Shown piece after piece: positions 9,991 through 25,576 of a stretch of 64,000 bases of DNA; position 1 is the first letter of the stretch, and the number at the start of each line of letters is the position of its first letter. Position numbers and translations under genes: made by a program. This stretch comes from Lamellibrachia columna. Lineage: Eukaryota; Annelida; Polychaeta; Sabellida; Siboglinidae. Under the pieces are notes generated by a model. That model was given only the letters and a program-made list of their open reading frames with translations. It did not search any database and had not been told where the DNA came from. The stretch is taken from assembly GCA_963662155.1 (NCBI GenBank), contig OY759262.1:61948010-62012009 (forward strand). Direction: 5' to 3'.

Positions 9991-12900
9991 GTAAGCTCTT
10001 CCGCTGTCTGACTTACTTGACTTAAGCCTTTTTACTCACTGGCAGAGCATAAACAGGCTATGTTGCCTTTCCACCAGACACACGCTTGGTCTTCCAGCTC
10101 TTCCTTCTAATTTGATGTTTGTTTGGTTCCTGGTTTGTTCTTTCCCGTAATGATTCATTGTTAATTGTTTCTGGCCACCATATCCTTAAAATTCTTCTTA
10201 GACATTGTGTCCATGATGCTTCCTAAATACGTGAAAGACTGTGCTTCATCTATGACTTCTCCTTGTAGTGTAATTGGGCTGTTGTTCTTGCTCTTCATGA
10301 TTTTGGTTTCGCCTTTCTTCACATTCATTCTTAACGTGGTTACAGTTTCTATTAGTGACGTTTTCTCTTGCATTTGCTTCTGGCTGTGTGAAGGAAGAGC
10401 AAGATCATCGACAAAGTCAAGAATCAAGATCATCTTGTTGTTCCCATAGTGTCCATTGTAAAACACTGGTCTGTCCTTCTGTATATGTTCTCATGGTGAC
10501 AGCATGCGTACCCTCTCATGCCAGTTTTTACCTCAAATCGCTCTTTTCTTCTGCTGTCTACTTCATCTCATCTTTCTCAAATTCTTTATTATGTACTATG
10601 TTTGAGGGAACTATGTATATGTAGGTAATAGGTGAGACTGGTTATTGACACAACTCAGAGATTTAAGAGGATATTCATGGAAAATACTAATTATTTGGTC
10701 TTACTGTCGTTGGTCTACATAGAAAGTTATCTATCTAATAGCTGTTGGACCCTTCTACCTGATTTCTATGCATGCCAGGGGAAGGAAAAGATCCCACAAA
10801 GGGAGTAAACTTGTTACCTGCTGTGGACTCCTATCTCTCAACCACACGAGTAACGACATAAACATCTACGATTTGGCTCAGTTAATTCTGTCAAATACCT
10901 CACATAAGAACACAGTTGAATGAAAGAGATCTATTGTTAATGCCCACAGCCAACACACATGTCAAGTGGATATGTCTCGTTTCAGATATGTCCACCAGAT
11001 TGATGCAGTACTGTTGACCTATCCCGACCCCTACCACTTGGGGGCACTACCATACATGGTTGGCAAGTGTGGTCTCAATTGTCCAATCTACACAACCATC
11101 CCAATCTACAAGATGGGGCAGATGTTTATGTATGACCTCTACCAGGTAATGGGGCAGATGTTTATGTATGACCTCTACCAGGTAATGGGGCATCAGTGAC
11201 TTTCTATTAATTGGGCCGATTTTGTGATTGTTTGAACCTCCTAATCAAATTTTCAGCATGGATGCTCTGACTGTCACTGTGGTTGAGATTTTGTAATATT
11301 CAGAAGTAAAAATTTACATATTTAAACACTTACCAATCGTTTGATAATCGATATAAAACATTTGAAAATTTTTTACATTTTATGAACCAGAAGTGACTTA
11401 AATTGCAACAACATTTTCCAATTCACTGCTTCAGTTCTTATTTGACATCTAAACATACAGTTGCTGTTGCATATAATAATCACTGGGCATGATCATGTAT
11501 TTTCAAAATTATGTATAATATATTATTACCACACAAATATCTGCATTTCAGTCTTAAGCTGTGTCAAAATTTCATGATGCATCATATATGTGCTTGCAGT
11601 CACGACACAATATAGAAGACTTTGACGTGTTCACATTGGATGATGTCGATTCAGCATTTGACAAAATTCTACAGCTGAAATATTCTCAAACTGTAAGCCT
11701 GAAAGGTACGTCAGCAGTTGCACCATTGCCAATATATTTGTAAAAATGTTTATATAGTCCATCAGTACTGTATGTTTATCTTGTCTTATTGGTACAGTTT
11801 CCAAGCAGAGCAACTCAGGAATGGGAACATTTTATGGCAGAAGGTGTTGAACACCTTCTGCCATGCAGAGTAACATAATCTGAACTGCATCCCAATCTCT
11901 TCCCTCGGGTCATTCATCTTCCCGGTCTCTTCCCTCGGGTAATTCATGCTCCTTCTATCCACCTTCTCTGCTCCTGTTGTTTTCGCAAAACTGAACATAT
12001 ATTATCTCAGGCATTTTTGAACGTTTGACCTTGCTGTGCAGGTAAAGGTCATGGCATACAGATTACGCCGCTTCCAGCAGGTCACATGATCGGTGGCACA
12101 ATCTGGAAGATCGTCAAAGATGGAGAGGAGGAAATTGTATACGCCATCGACTACAACCACAAGAAAGAAAGGTGATGTCTTTTTCTCATAAAACTGCTGG
12201 TGATTGAAACTGGCTAGACACCTTTCAGCAGAACACAATGTGTGAGTAACGTACACATACAACAAATAAAAAGGCAGCATTTTACAGATGCATGCTCTAG
12301 CAGAAACTGCTATTACAGGCTTTTTACAGCTGTCTTTAAATAGCATTTTAATACAAAATTGTGGGCATGGTTGGTTATTGTTCAATTCGCCCTTCAGCAT
12401 GTTCACAGGAGATGGGGCAGTTAACTGTTAGTTGATTTAAATCAACACTTCTCTATTTAGTAATCTGTGAGTTTGTCAGGCTTGGACATTGATCTTATGT
12501 AATTACCATCTAAATCAGCAAGCTCCAGGTGGTATGTAGAAACGGTTGTTGGCAGAGGCCAAACATTCTCAGAAATCTATATTATGCTCTGCTCAATGCC
12601 AATCTCTCAACATTTTTTTAACATATTTTTGCTCTTTTTCCACAATTCCAACCATTTATCATCTTATGTAAGAATTAATACTGTCTTATCTATGCTGTCT
12701 TTTACTAAAGCTGCTATGTATTCTCAGTTTCTTTTATCTTGTTTAAGTTTGAAGATATATTTCAGTCACTATGTTCATAGCCATTCTGTATTTTAAAAAG
12801 TGTTTTTAACAACATTTTTAGGCATTCTACATAGATAGGCTCACAAAAATGTGGGATGTGTACATATAATTATGTTGGTTTTATAACACAGAACCAAAGC

Positions 12901-15900
12901 ACACGTCTAAAAGAATGTGGTTTAACAATCCTAGAGACAAGGAGGTTAAAAGGAGATCAAATTGAAGTTTTTAAGATATTGAATGAGTATGAAAATATTT
13001 ATAGAAATATTTTTTTTCAATCAAGAAAGATAGTAGAACTAGAGGACATGAGGTAACATTAGTAAAGGATTAGTGTAAATTGGATATCATGATGTACTCG
13101 AGGACAATAAATGAATGGAACAAATTATCTACAGATTGTGTAACTGCTAGCAGCGTGAATATGTTTAAAAACAAAGTTGACACATATCTCAGGAAGGCGG
13201 GTTACGCATAGATGAATGATAAGCCAATGGCTTCCTTGTCCACTTGCCATGTGGGCATTTGCCTTGGATGACAATCTTGTTAATATTTGTGTAATTGTTG
13301 TTAATATACAGACATTTGAATGGCTGTGTTCTGGACGGCATTGGACGACCACACATCCTTATCACTGATGCCTACAACGCTGACTACATTCAGGCGAGAC
13401 GGAGGCTCCGGGATGAACAACTCATGAGTGAGTTTGCTGCCATCTGTGGATAAGATATCGACTTGTCACTTAGTCATCTTTTCCTGTCTGTGTCCTAGTC
13501 ACATCTTCTATTTGTATTCTAGTCATATCTTCTATTTGTGTCCTAGCCACATCTTCTGTTTGAATTCTAGTCATATCTTCTATTTGTGTCCTAGCCACAT
13601 CTTCTGTTTGTGTTCTAGCCACATCTTCTGTTTGTGTCCTACTCACATATTCTATTTGTGTTCTACTCACATATTCTATTTGTGTCCTTGCCACATCATA
13701 TTTTGTTATTTTCTGTTCTATGTTTGTCACAGAATCACAGACATCAGTTAAAAGAATGTCAGTCTAAAATTAACTTTTTCAGAAGACTCCTGAACAGCTG
13801 TTCATAAAATCATAATAGTAGAAAAATTCCTGTCCTGTTCAGTGTTCAATGTGTGCTGAGTGCTGTGGATAAATTTATATATCCTATTTATATAAATATA
13901 TAAAATTATAACTTTAACTTATTTTTAATTTATTTATATAAATTAAACTTTCTGATATTTTTTATTTTCTACTTTTTTATGTAAATTAAACTTTTTGAAA
14001 TTATTTATAATACAGACTTTTTAACCTGAAATAGAAGTATTTATATAAAGATCATAGATAATCACTACACAGCCCCATCTGATGTAGGAGACATAACGAT
14101 CCCCATCTTGTCTTGTTGCTCCACAGCGAATATACTTCAGACAATGCGCAATAATGGCAATGTTCTGGTTGCCGTGGATACTGCAGGACGAGTCCTTGAA
14201 CTTGCCCAATTACTGGTATGTCTCGTTGCAATCGTCTTGCTGGTCTTATTCAGTTCTTTGTAAACCCACGAGTGTCTCAAGAGGGCATCAGATGTCACTT
14301 AATAAGACATCTTATCAACTTTGGCATATGTCTTGCCAACTCTCACCGTCCTTGCATAGCAGCCAGGATCCTGTAACATTAAGTCTAAGTCAGAGTTGTC
14401 TTTAATTTTGTCCAGCTTATTTAATTAATAAGTGTCGTCAAACTGAGCCTATTATTTTCATCATAGAGAAAGTGTCACAGTCTTGCCGGTGACAGATAGA
14501 AGATGGACTCCCCATGGAATTTGGATCCATTAATTTTTTATTATTTATATAAATTTAAGTTAATCTTCTTAATTTAATCCCTTTCATGCCTACTGGTGCA
14601 TAAGGCAGAAACAAGACTTCTCCACTTCTGTCAGTCTGCAGCTTGTTTGGTGCAAGAATATTTGCATGATGTTTTGAAGGCATTTTGTGTGGAAGGTTGA
14701 AAATTTTAAGCCTCAAAAATCTATTTCAGTGATTCAGTCATATGCCAGCATTCTGAACCATATAACAGAGTGAACATAATGTAACTCTGATATAACCTCA
14801 GCTTCGTTCTAGAGTATAGTGTATAGTTGATCTCCATACATATCTTAACTTAATGTTATTTAGCCTGAAATAAATGTGTTCACATTTGTATGTGTAGAAT
14901 GTTTCTGGTGAGTGTTTGTGGTTGTTGTAGGATCAGATGTGGCGGACGCAAGAGTCAGGACTAATGGCTTACTCCCTCGCTCTACTCAACAATGTCAGTT
15001 ACAACGTCATTGAGTTCGCCAAGTCTCAGGTGTGTACTTTTCACGGTATATGAACTGGAATCAAGTCAGATATACATAACTAGCCGAGTTACAGCCACTG
15101 CAAGAGCTTATGACTACCCAGTGAAGTGTTGGTAGGGCAATGCCAATGATGGATATAACTTTGTTCCCCCGAAATCATGTACAGCTACCGGTTTCATGAA
15201 GCATTCATACTGTATGAAGGAAGTTATATGGATGTTTAATGTAGATCACATAACGGAATGATTCCTATTCCCTGAGCATGCCTACAAAATGTCAGTCATG
15301 CATAACTAATGTCTAGTGGAGATGTGAGGGAACAGGTATACAAACAAACAGTCACAAACTGTTTATAGTATAGATATAATGGCAGGTCAAAGTTCAAGAA
15401 AATGATTGGACTTTGGAAATATGCAAAATTCCAGGAATCAGTAGTGTCATAGTGTCAAGATGGGCAACTTATAAAAATGTGAGTAGCCTGTTATAGTATA
15501 TAGAACCAGACTACTTTTGCTCTTTGACAAATTTTAATTGATCCAGTCAAAATTTTATAAATTGTACAAATGAATTAGCATGTCGTAGTGGATTCTAGAT
15601 AGATTTGATTTTTCATTAAACAGTTCTAAAATGAGACGAGCGAAACAATTTAATTGAGGAGAGATCTTTAAATGGCAAAAGTTGTGACAGTTACATGCAG
15701 TTTTTGGTGTTTGATGTTGCCACCAGGTGGAGTGGATGAGTGACAAGATCATGAGGTCGTTTGAGGACCGTCGGAACAATCCATTCCAGTTCAAACACCT
15801 ACAGTTGTGCCACAGTCTGGCGGAACTAGCCAGGGTGCCCGAGCCAAAGGTATGTCTTGTAGATAAGACTGTGTCAGAGTGGTCTTTGTGAATTTGTTCA

Positions 15901-17913
15901 CTGTCACCTATCTTGCAATATGTCTCCACCTCTGCTGGTCCTTTGCTGCCATTTGCGTCTCACAGAAGTCAAGACCTGTCCTGTCTAGTTGGACGTCCAG
16001 TTCTTTCTCACTGTGTCTAGGAGGATGACTTTACCAGGCCAGTTGACCTCGTCACATGACCATCTCAGCTTGCCTCTTACTGCAGACAGGAGATCTTCAT
16101 GTCACCCGACTATATTGTGCACTTCCTTGTTGGTGACATAGTCATACATATATAGGATGTGCAAGATGTTACAGTAGCATGGCCAAAGCCCGGAGCAGGC
16201 TTATTTTGTGAATTTACTGTCTTATTGAAACAGTTATTACACTGTATGCCGTAGGTACGTGTGTGTGTATAAATGAAAAGTATGTTACTTATACTTTTCA
16301 AATGGCTTGATCTCTCTAAATAGATGTATGTATGTTTGTATGGATGCATGCATGCATCTATGCTAACAGGTCATGACATGGAATTATTCAAAATGGCACA
16401 CAACATATTTCGATAATAATTCCCTCGATAAGTCGCTAAAATCCGTGTAAAACAAGGCCTGTCAAGACAGGAGGACAAGGAGATAAATGTGACATCACTG
16501 TTGTTATGGAAGTCACATGTGCTACCACCCCAGATAGCAGTAGTGACAATAGCAACAGTAGCGTATTGAAGAAGTACAATGCATGTCTCGTGGAAGTGGA
16601 CTATATTTGAATTCGACAATTCTCGAATGTTCATCTGTTAGCAGTTTTTCCCATCAGAGGTGGTCCTGTCATTTGTAAATTTGTGATTGAAGGAGACAAA
16701 ATTGAGAAAATACGCTCCCGATTTTACTAAAGCTCCAAAATAACGTAGAATAACACCAGTGACCAAAACATTAGACGTTGATTCCTGACAAAATGTCTCC
16801 TAATTCTTTGAGCAATGACTCGCTTTTAATAGTCACCAAAAGGCACAGTGACCTGTCAAGAATCCCCACCAGTTGGATGCAGGGCATTAAACACAATGCA
16901 CAAGCTGTCTAGGCTTTCTTGCGGGAGTCAGCAGTGAATGTAAATATGTTGGTTGTGTAGATGAAATGTATGGCACATAACATTACAGATCTTAAAAATA
17001 ATACAATGTCACACAGGAAGCCAATGCAGACATTTCAGAAGTGGCACTGAGTGAGAGATACAATGCCTGTGTGTATGAGTTCTCTCAGTGTCTTGTCAGG
17101 GCAATAAGTCGTCACAGGATGATTGGCATTATTCATTTCTGAGCCAAGTGATGACCCTCGTTATCTCGTTATCTTGCCCAAGGAGGCTGCTCATGTTCTC
17201 AGCAGTGGGACTGAACAGGCTGTTTCACTGGACTGTTATTCACACATGATTACATCATCCCATGGGAAATACAGGTCGTTTATGTAGAGATGTTCTGTTT
17301 AAAAAAACAAGGGGAGTAGTTAACCGCTGTCCTGACAGCTCTAAGCAGAGTGAATCTCTCCTGACACCATGTACTGCTTTAGAGTCAGCGACGGCATTAC
17401 TGCCGTACACACTGCTCGGCATCTCTCACACGCCCGTCCAGGAAGCAGCTCTGGCTGCAGGTGCTAGAATCAGTGGGTTAGAGATAGACCACCACTCTTT
17501 GAAACCGTTTGAGTCCACGACAGGTTACGCATTTACCCCCTGTGTGGGATCTTTTACTTCCCCGGGCACAGGCACCAGACAGAAGGGACCAACGGCTTTT
17601 ACTTCTGAAAGACACGGGCAAAGTCGGGTGAACTCGATCGACCATCCAGTGCTCTAACCACCATCCTTAAAAAATATGTTGCAACATAGTAGGTGGTTAT
17701 TAGTTTGATGACTCATTTAGGTTAATTAGTAGCATATATGTAACTACATAATACATTAATAGTGATAAATATTTTATTACAAAGCTTGAAATATACCTGA
17801 ATGTTCAAGTGAACTATTCCTGCAGTAGCAAGATTTTTTTTAAATCTGTGATTGTAACAATGTGTGCAAATGGGGGAAGGTGATCAATTATAGAAATACT
17901 ATGTGTGTGCGTG

Positions 17914-17945
<32 letters not shown>

Positions 17946-18035
17946 GCGTGCGTGCGTGCGTGTGTGTGTGTATATGTACATTGACACATACATGTGTGTA
18001 TGTATATATATATATATATATTATATATTATTATG

Positions 18036-18130
<95 letters not shown>

Positions 18131-21100
18131 TGTAAATTCAATGTATAAACAAAAATATCAACAAATCTGACCAATGGATGACTGCATACAAAGTGAAGGC
18201 AGGTGTTCAATTCAGACATGCGATCTCAGCCAGTCTAGATCTTGCTGGTTTCGAAGACACTTGCCGTCTTCCTGCAGATCTTTGTCGAGGGCAGTTGAGA
18301 GTGTTCTTCGTGGTCACCCCTGCCAGCCACCAACATCACAGATGTGAAATATTGGTCTATGGCCAGCTGTGCTTATATTACATTATATGTAACATAATAT
18401 ATTTTGATGACCACCATGTTTAAAGGTGACGGATATTGATCTGGACAAGGTCAAAAGTAAAATATTTGAAATCGGTGCCCCCGAAAACCTATATTTTGAC
18501 ACCAAAGCTACGGCTCCATGTGATGCAGATCTTAAGATACGAAGAAAATTTTTTTTTTCCATTTTAAAAATGGCTGCTAATGCCGACCAGGGCAAAATCT
18601 GAGATGGCTCGGAGTCTAAATTTGTTCGCCTTAATGATTTCTAAATGTGTGCCAAATTTCATACTTTTATCAAAAAGTGCATGACTTTTCAGCTATCTGC
18701 CACACTAAATGCAAAAATTTATTTATTTTAACATGATACATAAAAAAAAATATATATATAGAGATTTTTATTAAAACATACATGCCTGTGTTCTTTTTTT
18801 ATTGCACATTGCAGTCTGAACAATAAATAATTAGCAACAGGGGTCAAACTACTATGGGGGGGTAGCTTTTCTATGGGGTGGTCACTTTACTATCACACAC
18901 TGGTCTTGTTCAGTTCTTTGTAAACCCACGAGTGTCTCAAGAGGGCATCAGATGTCACTTAATAAGACATCTTATCAACTTAGGCATATGTCTTGCCAAC
19001 TCTCACAGTCCTTGCGTAGCAGCCAGGATCCTGTAACATTAAGTCTAAGTCAGAGTTGTCTTTAATTTTGTCCGGCTTATTTAATAAGTGTCGTCAAACT
19101 GAGCCTATTATTTCTCCATAGAGAAAGTGTCACAGTAATGCCGGTGACAGATAGAAAATGGATCCCCCCATGGAATTTGGACCCATTAATTTTTTATTAT
19201 TTATTAAATTTTACATGGAAACAAGTCAGCCATCAGTCAACTGTAGAAATGACCGGAATCTTCCACATTTAGAACATATTCTGAGTAAACCACTGGTGTG
19301 ATATTCTTGATTTTAGGTTCACATAGTTAGTTTTTGTTATCTCTTTTAGGTGCAAAGCCCCAAAACCATAACTTTTGTTTGCTTTAAATGAATCCTCTTA
19401 ACTTAATGCTCTTTGTGCCTACTGGCGCATAAGGCAGAATTGCCAGAAACAAGACTTCTTCACTTCTGTCAGTCTGCAGCCTGTTTGGTGGCCTTGTCCC
19501 AGCTGAGGTGCATTTCCTGTAATTCCCCCTCCCCAGTTCTCCAGGTTGTTTTTGGTCATCCTCATTTTTGTTTTCATTCGGGTGATCACCTCTAGGCTGT
19601 TTTGGCTATATTGTCATCATCTTTCATAAAACGTGGCCGACCCATCTTCTTGTGGTGAGCAAGTCATCCTAATAATTTGTGCAGTTAGTTTCAGAAGTTC
19701 TTTGTTGGAAATCTTTTGTAGCCAGAATATTCGCAATGATCAGTTGCCTGACATGTTTGCTATATAAGACGTGGCCCCCAAAGATGATAGTTTTGTTTGC
19801 GTAGCTAAGACCCTTAAAGAGATGTCTCCCATCTATAGTGGCATAAACGACAGAAGAACATAAGCTTGAATGACAGAAGAAGAAAAGGTGATAATGTAAC
19901 AGCAGTGATCCTCACAGGTGTAGACACTGAACAACTAATCAGTTGTTGACGTGTGAGAGTAAGTCATCATTAGCGACACCGGCGACACAACTTTGTGTTT
20001 CATATGAACTGTTGTGACAGTTGTCTTTCCTGGAAGTGAAGCCCATGACCTCTGGGAATACGGAGATCAAACAAAAGGCATAGTTCAACTCAGTGACAAA
20101 AGTGACTAATTGTCACAATAAACCAGCGTCAGAAGAACACATTCTGTATGACACAGCTTTGTCAGGAACCTCTGGTCATCATGGCGACAAACATAGAAAA
20201 TTAGTATTGACAATACAGAACCATTTGCCCATGTTGTAGTCAGCTTTGAATCTTTTTTTATTTTGTTATATATAATTATTGTCCATTTGTGCTAGTAAAT
20301 ATGGTAGTTTATGTTTTTTCTCTAAAAAGATATTTGACTTCACTTAGTTTGTGTGGGCTCTTGGCTTACTTACATAGAATGTGGTGATTTATATCTGAGA
20401 AGATATATATATATGTGCATGCACATACACAATTATGTGCACACACACACACATATATGCACCATCTTGCTGTCAGATACCTATTATTTATTTTGTATAA
20501 CATACTTATATACATGTATTCATATATTAATTTTACTTTTATATATTCATTTGATTGCAATTGAATGAGTAAATATTATTATTTGGGGCCATTGTCATCT
20601 CTGAAGCCAACACATATTATTTTCAAAGTTACATCCTAGTCAACATCATTGTTATATTATGATAGGTTTATTTTGTTTTAAGCCATAGAAGTTGAATATT
20701 AAATGTAAGGACATATTAACACATTTTTTAAAACATTAAACAATAAAATAATAGAGCAATAAATTTCTTATGAATAAATGAAATTAAACTTGTATAGTAA
20801 TATATAAAAAGGCGTAGGTGCACTGCTAAAATAAAATTGGTCATTTACAGGTCAAATGCAGAAAGTTATCAAATAAGTTCATGGTTACTACCAGTGGTAA
20901 AGTCCATAAGACAAATGCAGAAAGTTATCAAATAAGTTCATGGTTACTACCAGTGGTAAAGTCCATAAGACAAATGCAGAAAGTTATCAAATAAGTTCAT
21001 GGATACTACCAGTGGTAAAGTCCATAAGATATAAAAGCGTTTTTGACACACTCCTTAGAGTTATTGTGGCTTGTATACAGGGTTTCCTGGAAGATGATAC

Positions 21101-24100
21101 AGCAGAATTGAATACAGTTTCGCATGGAGTTTCCCTCCGGTCATCCAATCTTGGTAGCCTCGTTGCGATGATGATGATGATGATAATGATGATGATGATG
21201 TTGATGTCTTCAGCATAAGATACATATGGGCATACCTTTTATGATTGCTGAATTCATATTTATTAATCTTATCATCTTCAGTGCCGTTTTCACAGCCATC
21301 ATCATCATTATCCCTGTCAATAACAGGTGCTACTTGATGACCTTCACAGAGCCCTGATTGCGGCCATCTCGGTGCTTTGTGTGCGACACCACTTACCACT
21401 TTCTAACTGAATTATGCCCTCATTGCATTATGTCTATTAAGCGCATTAGCATCAGCTGGTCAGTTGCTCGCCAGTGTCCAAAGCCCATAGGTGACCATTG
21501 ACCACTCTGAGACAGTTGCTCAACAGCCCAGTTAGGTCATTTGATATTCACAATTTGGCGATGACGCACCGCCTGACTTGTATTGAAGCCAACCGACTGT
21601 GGAATTATTGATTTCCTGTGAACTTTCACCTCATGGTTACTAGGGTGCAGTGCATGCGACTGGACAAATGTGGATTTCGCCAGATGACGGTTGTAACGAT
21701 CATGTTATTAGTGCATGTTTAGTTTTAGTCTGGATGATCCTAAGTATTGGTGGCAAGTCATGTGCGACTATCCTAATAAAGCGTCTGTTGTAAGGTGTTC
21801 GGTACATGTCATATGACTTTTGAAAACACTTTTGCATTGAAAAAGTAAATAGAGTTAATGTTTTTTGTACTACTGCATTGGAGCACCACATGGGCCACAC
21901 TGACCCATGAGCACCATGTGGGCCACATTGACCCATGAGCAACACATGGGCCACACTGACCCATAAGCACCATGTGGGTCACGCTCACCCATGAGCACCA
22001 CATGGGCCACACTCACCCTTGAGCACCATATGGGCCACACTCACCCATGAGCACCACATGGGCCACACTCACCCTTGAGCACCACACGGGCCACACTGAC
22101 CCATGAGCACAACATGCACCATGCAAAAGTGAAGTACATTTATCTGGAATTATTTGTAGCGATGTACAGATATCTGGAATTATTTGTAGTGAAGTACATT
22201 TATTTTGAATTATTTGTACTGATGTACATTTATCTGGAATTATTTTGTAGCGATGTACATTTATGTGGAATTATTTGTGGCTAAGTGCAATTATCTGGAA
22301 TTATTTGTGTTGATGTACATTTATCTGTACTTTTGTTGTATTTTAATTGTGCTTGTTTGCTATTAATACTGTGCCATTCACTCTCCCACTCATTTGATAT
22401 AATGCTTTTAAAGAAATAATTACAAATCAAAGTACTTCACGCTAAGTTAAGCTAATTATTCAATGTTGATATATGCTATGTATTATATGCATTATGAGCT
22501 ATTTTACAACAATAAATTATTATTCATGATTCATATAGCAACAACAGCTAAGATATATAAAATATGTAAAAATTTTAAAGTACAATTTAAATCAATAAAT
22601 AATAAATAGCCAAGATAGCAAAATACAAAGTAATGTGGCTTATACGAGGAAAGGATAAATTTTATATCAAGGCAGGTGGTGATGACTAAATAAGTCAATT
22701 TTCAGTTGTTTTTCTAAATGCCGTTAAGAGTGACCACATTTAGGCAAATCATTCGGGGGGGAGGGGGGTGCATCACGACAAAGTTAGACTTTCCAATTGT
22801 TTTCCTAGACATTGTCTCTTTCAGCAGCAGGCCATCACGTACTGAGCGTAGAGCATGTTATGCCCTACATTGTCCCTTTCAGCAGCAGGCCATCACGTAC
22901 TGAGCGTAGAGCATGTTATGCCCTACATTGTCCCTGTCAGCAGCAGGCCATCACGTACTGAGCGTAGAGCATGTTATGCCCTACATTGTCCCTGTCAGCA
23001 GCAGGCCATCACGTACTGAGCGTAGAGCATGTTATGCCCTACATTGTCCCTGTCAGCAGCAGGCCATCACGTACTGAGCGTAGAGCATGTTATGCCCTAC
23101 ATTGTCCCTGTCAGCAGCAGCCATCACGTACTGAGCGTAGAGCATGTTATGCCCTACATTGTCCCTGTCAGCAGCAGGCCATCACGTACTGAGCGTAGAG
23201 CATGTTATGCCCTACATTGTCCCTGTCAGCAGCAGGCCATCACGTACTGAGCGTAGAGCATGTTATGCCCTACATTAACAATACTGTTTAAGATATTCTG
23301 AGGTCAAGCCACATATCGCATTAAAGATGTAGGTGCTTATCTTGAAAGTAATTCTCATCCTAATTGGCAGCGATTGTAGTGTTCGCAGATATGGTGTGAA
23401 AATGTCTGTTTTCTACACAGCTCGGTCCAAACCACCATTTCCTGTAGACTGATTTAACCACATTTCCTGTATTCTAAGTTGCCAAACTGTGGCTGTTCTC
23501 ATAAATTCTCACAAAGTCACCACAAGTGAAGTACAGGGAATACGTGTACAAGGATTTTCATTAGTTAACTCATATGGAACTAGCATATTATTAAAATGCC
23601 CACGTTCTCTTAATTAGTTTATCTTAAAGTACCAGGTACATATGTAAATTAGCAATGTTATACGTCATGTCATGTTTAAATCTTTATTCCTGTAGTATAT
23701 TTACTCTCAGAAATTATATATATCAGGAATTTGACAGGACAATAAACCATCCAGTCAAAAACGTTATATTTCAGCTTCGATTTCCATTTATTGGTAGGTC
23801 TTTTAATGCAGTAAACTAGCATATTGTTAATTAATTGCCAAATCATTTATTTTGAAATAATGTAAAATTCAGGGTTGCATTGTCCCATAAAACAGTCAAT
23901 GGGGTAACCAAAGAGAATCATTGTCCCATAAAACAGTCAACGAGGTAACCAAAGAGAATCATTGTCCCATAAAACAGTCAACGAGGTAACCAAAGAGAAT
24001 CATTCTACATTTGGATTCCGTTTAATGCTAAACAATAATTCTGCTGAATTAGAATTAGCGGACAGTATCAGAGTCTGCACAGTGAGCCTTCTGTTTCACG

Positions 24101-25356
24101 TGAACTGACAGATGTGGTTGTAGTAAATGTTATCCAGACAAAGTAACACAGAGTGTAAATGTTAAATGTTTGTGGAATGAAATAGTGTCAAGTGACTACA
24201 GTGTCAAGAGAAATAGTGTCAAGTGGTGATGGTGGAAAATAGAAATTTCTGCGAGAACACCCAAAACTCACTGAGGCACATTGTCTTGATAAATTCACAG
24301 AATTTATGTTTAATTAAACATATAGATTATTAATGAAATGATGTATTACAGGTATATAGATAGTCAACAAACGTACAGCCCAGTCCATGGCAATGTCATA
24401 TTGAAGAATGAAATTTGTGAAGTGCCATATATCTGGACCAACCTATTCATAAGCGCATACAGTTATTGCAAAAACATACATGCAATCATAGGAATTACAA
24501 CTATATCTAGTTAAAATTATATATTAAAGTAAATAAACAGTATATGATTTAGGTTAAAAGTAATAACTAAATAATATACATGTTCAGCAGAATGTTCTCT
24601 GTATCGGCAGATGATAGACTAACTGATCTGTTCATCACCTGGCGTTGTGTTCTCTGTATCGGCAGATGATAGACTAACTGATCTACCGGGGTATCCATCA
24701 CCTGGCGTTGTGTTCTCTGTATCGGCAGATGATAGAATAACTGATCTATCCATCACCTGGCATTGTGTTCTCTGTATCGGCAGATGATAGACTAACTGAT
24801 CTGTTCATCACCTGGCATTGTGTTCTCTGTATTGGCAGATGATAGACTAACTGATCTGTTCATCACCTGGCGTTGTGTTCTCACAACAAGAGATTGGTAA
24901 TATTGATAAGATGGTCATCTGAACAGACAGCATCAGTGATATATGACAGAGCATCAGTGACGACTGGCACAAAGCAGGTGCTTGTGACTTTGCAGTCGTA
25001 TAGATCCTGAACTCGGAGTCATTAAATCGTAATCGCCCAGCAAGACTTAATGACAGGAAGCCCTCAACATGCACGTGCTTAATACTCAGAGCTGGGCAGT
25101 CACATCAACACACAAACATGTCAGGTGCTTTCTGTACTCACATTTCATTTGTTGTGTTTATCTGTCACAAGAACTTCTCACTTTCTCCTTCCTGCGGTGA
25201 TACGTCACCAGCCCACATGTACAGCTTTCTTGTTCTTAACGTTGCCAGTAGATTTTTCTGACCATTTTCGCTGTCATCTGTTTTGCATACTTGGTATTAT
25301 TTACCAGTGCATACATATAATAATTGTTTTGATGATTATAGTACTACAAGGTAAGC

Positions 25357-25439
<83 letters not shown>

Positions 25440-25489
25440 TTACCTTATAATATATATGCTTACCTTGTAGTACTATAATCAGATTGGTG

Positions 25490-25576
<87 letters not shown>

